Shown here: one piece after another, positions 6,117 to 8,156 of the stretch | How positions within the stretch are numbered: position 1 is the stretch's first letter | How the letters are laid out: the number at the start of each line of letters is the position of its first letter | Assembly: GCA_016211095.1 (NCBI GenBank) | Contig: JACQSW010000062.1 | Coordinates: forward strand, 1 to 8,156 | Source: Candidatus Woesearchaeota archaeon | GTDB taxonomy: Archaea > Nanobdellota > Nanobdellia > SCGC-AAA011-G17 > GW2011-AR17 | DNA: 8,156 nucleotides | Direction of reading: 5' to 3' | Position numbers and translations under genes: made by a program | The notes under the pieces: generated by a model | What the model was told of the DNA's origin: nothing | Databases searched by the model: none | Seen by the model: the letters and a program-made list of their open reading frames with translations, nothing else

Positions 6117-7121
6117 ATGGAAGATAATATTACTAATCCGGAAAGCGAACAGCAAGTTGAGTTGAGAAAGATGTTTCAGGCTTTGTTAAACAAAGAAGGG
6201 TCGCCTGTTGTTAAATTGAGTGATGTTTCTAAATGGGAAAAGATTTCTCCAAAAACTTTAGTTGTTGCTCAGAGTTTGGATTTAGATTTTAAGAAAAAGT
6301 ATAAGTGTTTGTTACAAAACGAAATTGGACTATACACCTTAATATTGGGCAAATACTATCAGAGAAAAGCCAAAGAGCAGGAATTAAAAGATGTTGCTTT
6401 AAGCATCGAAGCCTTGTTGCAGAAGCAGGGGACAACAATGGATCAGTTGGAGGTTTACGCTATCAACACTTTTAAAGAATTGCCAGACAAAAAAGAATTG
6501 TTAAAAGATATAGCAAAAGCAAGAAAAGATGTTGAAAAATTCAAAAAAGCAACCAACCTTGAAGAAAAATTAGAGTTAGAAAAAGAAACAATAAAAATCG
6601 GTATACTGTGGGATACCACAAAAGGCATAACAAAAAAATTAGCGATCAAAACAACTTATCCAATACTTGGCAGCTTGCCATACCCTATTCAAGAAAAGAT
6701 TGAAGAAAAATTTGGAAAAGAAAACTACAACGCATCATCCGCTATAGCCAGCAGCGTATACACTATTCTCGGTATAGGGGGCATTATAGGGGGCAGTATA
6801 AGTTACAACGATACCCTGCCCTATGCATCCTCAACAAATCTGTTCGATAGATGCTTTCTGGCAACATTAGGAGCTATAATTGGTGTTGGTGTTGCCTTCA
6901 TGAGCGAAATTGTAGTACGAGAATGCATAGCTATAAATCGCAGTCATAAAGGACACTTCTGTTCAGGCACGCCAATCTTGGAATTAGCTTACTTACCATT
7001 TACAGGCGCAAATTACCTTTACAAAAAAATGAAAGAAGGAATAAAAAAAAGTTACGAAGAAGCAAAAAGCATCGAGGATACAATTAAAAGGTATAAATCT
7101 ATTCCCCCGGGCAGAAAATAA
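6117..7121 (+). CDS. Two-TM membrane protein, paralog of the 3322 gene
   Basis: This 334-residue protein carries the same N-terminal domain (about 10-125: EGSPVV, SDVSKWEKISP, GLYTLILGKYY, SIEALLQK) as the genes at 3322 and 7144, but is much more diverged from them at the DNA level. A Lys/Glu-rich coiled-coil-like stretch (about 125-160) links to a C-terminal part shared with the 3322 protein: YPILGSLPY, EKIEEKFGKE, then hydrophobic segments at about 207-228 and 245-266, then GTPILELAYLPF and a basic tail. Two TM helices are predicted. The chain ends PPGRK, with no GG. There is no SD, and the ATG follows the lipoprotein stop after only three A residues (TAAAAAATG), so translation probably relies on reinitiation. 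Function is unknown. A paired anchor or effector role with the conjugation genes is inferred from position only. Confidence 0.65.
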   Translation: MEDNITNPESEQQVELRKMFQALLNKEGSPVVKLSDVSKWEKISPKTLVVAQSLDLDFKKKYKCLLQNEIGLYTLILGKYYQRKAKEQELKDVALSIEALLQKQGTTMDQLEVYAINTFKELPDKKELLKDIAKARKDVEKFKKATNLEEKLELEKETIKIGILWDTTKGITKKLAIKTTYPILGSLPYPIQEKIEEKFGKENYNASSAIASSVYTILGIGGIIGGSISYNDTLPYASSTNLFDRCFLATLGAIIGVGVAFMSEIVVRECIAINRSHKGHFCSGTPILELAYLPFTGANYLYKKMKEGIKKSYEEAKSIEDTIKRYKSIPPGRK

Positions 7122-7124
7122 AAT

Positions 7125-7132
7125 GGGGGGAG
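7125..7132 (+). promoter_or_regulatory. Possible G-rich ribosome-binding site for the last gene
   Basis: GGGGGGAG lies in the 22-base gap between the two paralogs, 11 bases before the ATG at 7144. The two other family members have no such site. An ATG at 7134 lies closer to it but opens only a six-codon frame. Confidence 0.4.
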
Positions 7133-7143
7133 CATGAAACAAA

Positions 7144-8156
7144 ATGGAATATAACAAAACTGGCAAGGATGAAGCTCAATCGCAGCAACAGAAGGTTGAG
7201 TTAAAAAAGATACTTGAGGCAACTCTGAAAAAAGAAGGGTCGCCTGTTGAGCTTGGTGATGTTTCCAAGTGGGAGAAGATTGACCCAATGACTTTGCTAG
7301 TTGCTAAAAAGCTTAACCTGGGCTTAAACGAATCTTATCTCCCATTATTAAGGGATAATCCTGAAACAGGCATCTACACTTTAATCATTGGCAAATATTA
7401 TCAGAGAAAAGCTGAGGATGATGGCTTAAAAGATGTTGCGCAGAGCATAGAGGCGCTTTTGCAGAAGGAAGGGACAAATATTGAGCAGTTGATGGTTTAT
7501 GCTTTGCACACGTTTAAAGATATTCCGGATATCAAAAAAATTTTGGGAAATATATCGGAAGCGAAGAAAACTGTTAAAGCAATACAAAAGCTTGAAGACA
7601 GAATAAGCTTTTATGCCCACCCCATCAAATGGTTCAAGAAAAAAATCAGCAAAAATGAAAACAAAACAGGTGCAAATCCTGTAGAAGAAAAAAATTCGGT
7701 CATCAAAGGACTAATATCAAAAAGCAGGGAAGCGCTTGAAAAAGACCTCAAAAAATTGTACGCTGAAGTTGAAGGCAAAGAATACCAATTTACCACAGAA
7801 TCAGAAGACTTTTTTCAACGAAAAATAAAAATTGGATTACACTCGACAAGAAAAAAAATTTGTGAAATAAGCTTTATTCTCACGGAGAATAATAAAGGAT
7901 ATACAACTAGGGATTGGTATTATATACGAATAAAAAGAAAATCAAATGGAAATATAAAAATAAAAATAACCGAAAGTTATACTACTGAAGGATTGTTTGG
8001 GCGTGATATTAATTCAATTTTCGGTTATTACGCAAAAGAGTATAATTCTGGAAAATCTCAAGACACTATTAATAACATTTTGTATACAACGACTGGCCTT
8101 CCAAATAAATTACGAAATGAAATAAAAGCTATTGATCAAAAAGAAAAAGAGAAAAG
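7144..8156 (+). CDS. Third paralog with a different C-terminal domain (3'-partial)
   Basis: The reading frame is open for 337 codons to the window edge, with no stop seen. Residues 1-125 are the shared N-terminal domain. Residues 1-84 are closest to the 3322 protein (same MEYNKTG start, GDVSKWEKIDP, GLNESYLPLLRDN). Residues 85-125 are closer to the 6117 protein (YYQRKA, LKDVA, SIEALLQK, VYA). Residues 126-200 are a basic, helical linker. From about 200 onward the sequence is unlike the two-TM tails. It is a soluble alpha/beta segment with strands such as KIKIGLHS, ICEISFIL, WYYIRIKRK and IKIKITESY, then a helix-rich stretch with no TM segment. The DNA from about 7800 is visibly more AT-rich, with other codon choices, suggesting a separate origin for the tail. 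The tail fold is not recognised. A constant head with an exchangeable tail fits an effector or target family. Confidence 0.65.
   Translation, partial: MEYNKTGKDEAQSQQQKVELKKILEATLKKEGSPVELGDVSKWEKIDPMTLLVAKKLNLGLNESYLPLLRDNPETGIYTLIIGKYYQRKAEDDGLKDVAQSIEALLQKEGTNIEQLMVYALHTFKDIPDIKKILGNISEAKKTVKAIQKLEDRISFYAHPIKWFKKKISKNENKTGANPVEEKNSVIKGLISKSREALEKDLKKLYAEVEGKEYQFTTESEDFFQRKIKIGLHSTRKKICEISFILTENNKGYTTRDWYYIRIKRKSNGNIKIKITESYTTEGLFGRDINSIFGYYAKEYNSGKSQDTINNILYTTTGLPNKLRNEIKAIDQKEKEK
7252..7371 (+). repeat. Near-identical 120-base direct repeat, copy 2
   Basis: This is the partner of 3433-3552, in the same reading frame of the third paralog, with 117 of 120 bases identical and all three changes silent. 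The start regions of both genes also match over their first 22 bases (ATGGAATATAACAAAACTGG and two more). Confidence 0.85.

Noticed and set aside
7134..7154. ATG at 7134 as a start codon after the G-rich site
   Set aside because: It reaches a stop after six codons and is out of frame with the paralog that clearly starts at 7144.
1..8156. CRISPR array, tRNA/rRNA, insertion sequence or integrase
   Set aside because: No regularly spaced short repeats, cloverleaf-like sequence, transposase motif or terminal inverted repeats were seen; the only long repeat is the coding duplication between paralogs.

Overview
The window reads as one dense plus-strand gene cluster from an archaeon, most likely a DPANN-type lineage (Woesearchaeota/Pacearchaeota-like). 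This placement is an inference. It rests on a TTTATATA archaeal TATA box before the first gene, oligo-T tracts in place of stem-loop terminators, heavy use of AGA/AGG and ATA codons, an A-rich coding strand and very short intergenic gaps. No rRNA or tRNA is present to fix the taxonomy. Eight genes are supported and together they fill the window. The last gene runs off the 3' end. There is no gene-free stretch above 300 bases.

Bases 1-5670 hold what looks like a compact ubiquitin-like conjugation and deconjugation operon. It starts with a promoter region carrying a TATA box and two dyad symmetries (6-48). Next is a small protein ending Gly-Gly-Lys-Tyr (74-634), a candidate modifier that is not proven. 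A large protein follows whose C-terminal third has the layout of an E2 conjugating enzyme, with an HP motif, an active-site-like Cys and a following helix (685-2157). Then come a JAMM/JAB metalloprotease with an intact Glu/His-x-His/Ser/Asp set (2160-3308), a two-TM membrane protein ending RRGGL (3322-4230), and an E1-like activating enzyme (4234-5670). The E1 has two ThiF-type Rossmann domains in one chain: the first lacks catalytic residues and the second keeps them, with a UBA5-like catalytic Cys candidate and a Zn-binding Cys set.

Bases 5667-8156 hold a predicted lipoprotein that overlaps the E1 stop codon, then two further members of the family seen at 3322-4230. The three family members share an N-terminal domain of about 125 residues that I do not recognise. 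Two of them end in a related two-TM domain, while the third has a different, soluble-looking, AT-rich tail. The first and third share a 120-base tract with only three synonymous differences, so these genes have recently duplicated or exchanged sequence.

Working model (inference): the E1 activates a small protein, the E2-like protein transfers it, and the JAMM protease matures the precursor and/or removes it from targets. The lipoprotein and the two-TM paralogs suggest that the system acts at or reports from the cell envelope. The paralogs, with constant heads and changing tails, could be targets or effectors. A PDB/HHpred-style search of the 186-aa and 490-aa proteins would be the deciding computation.
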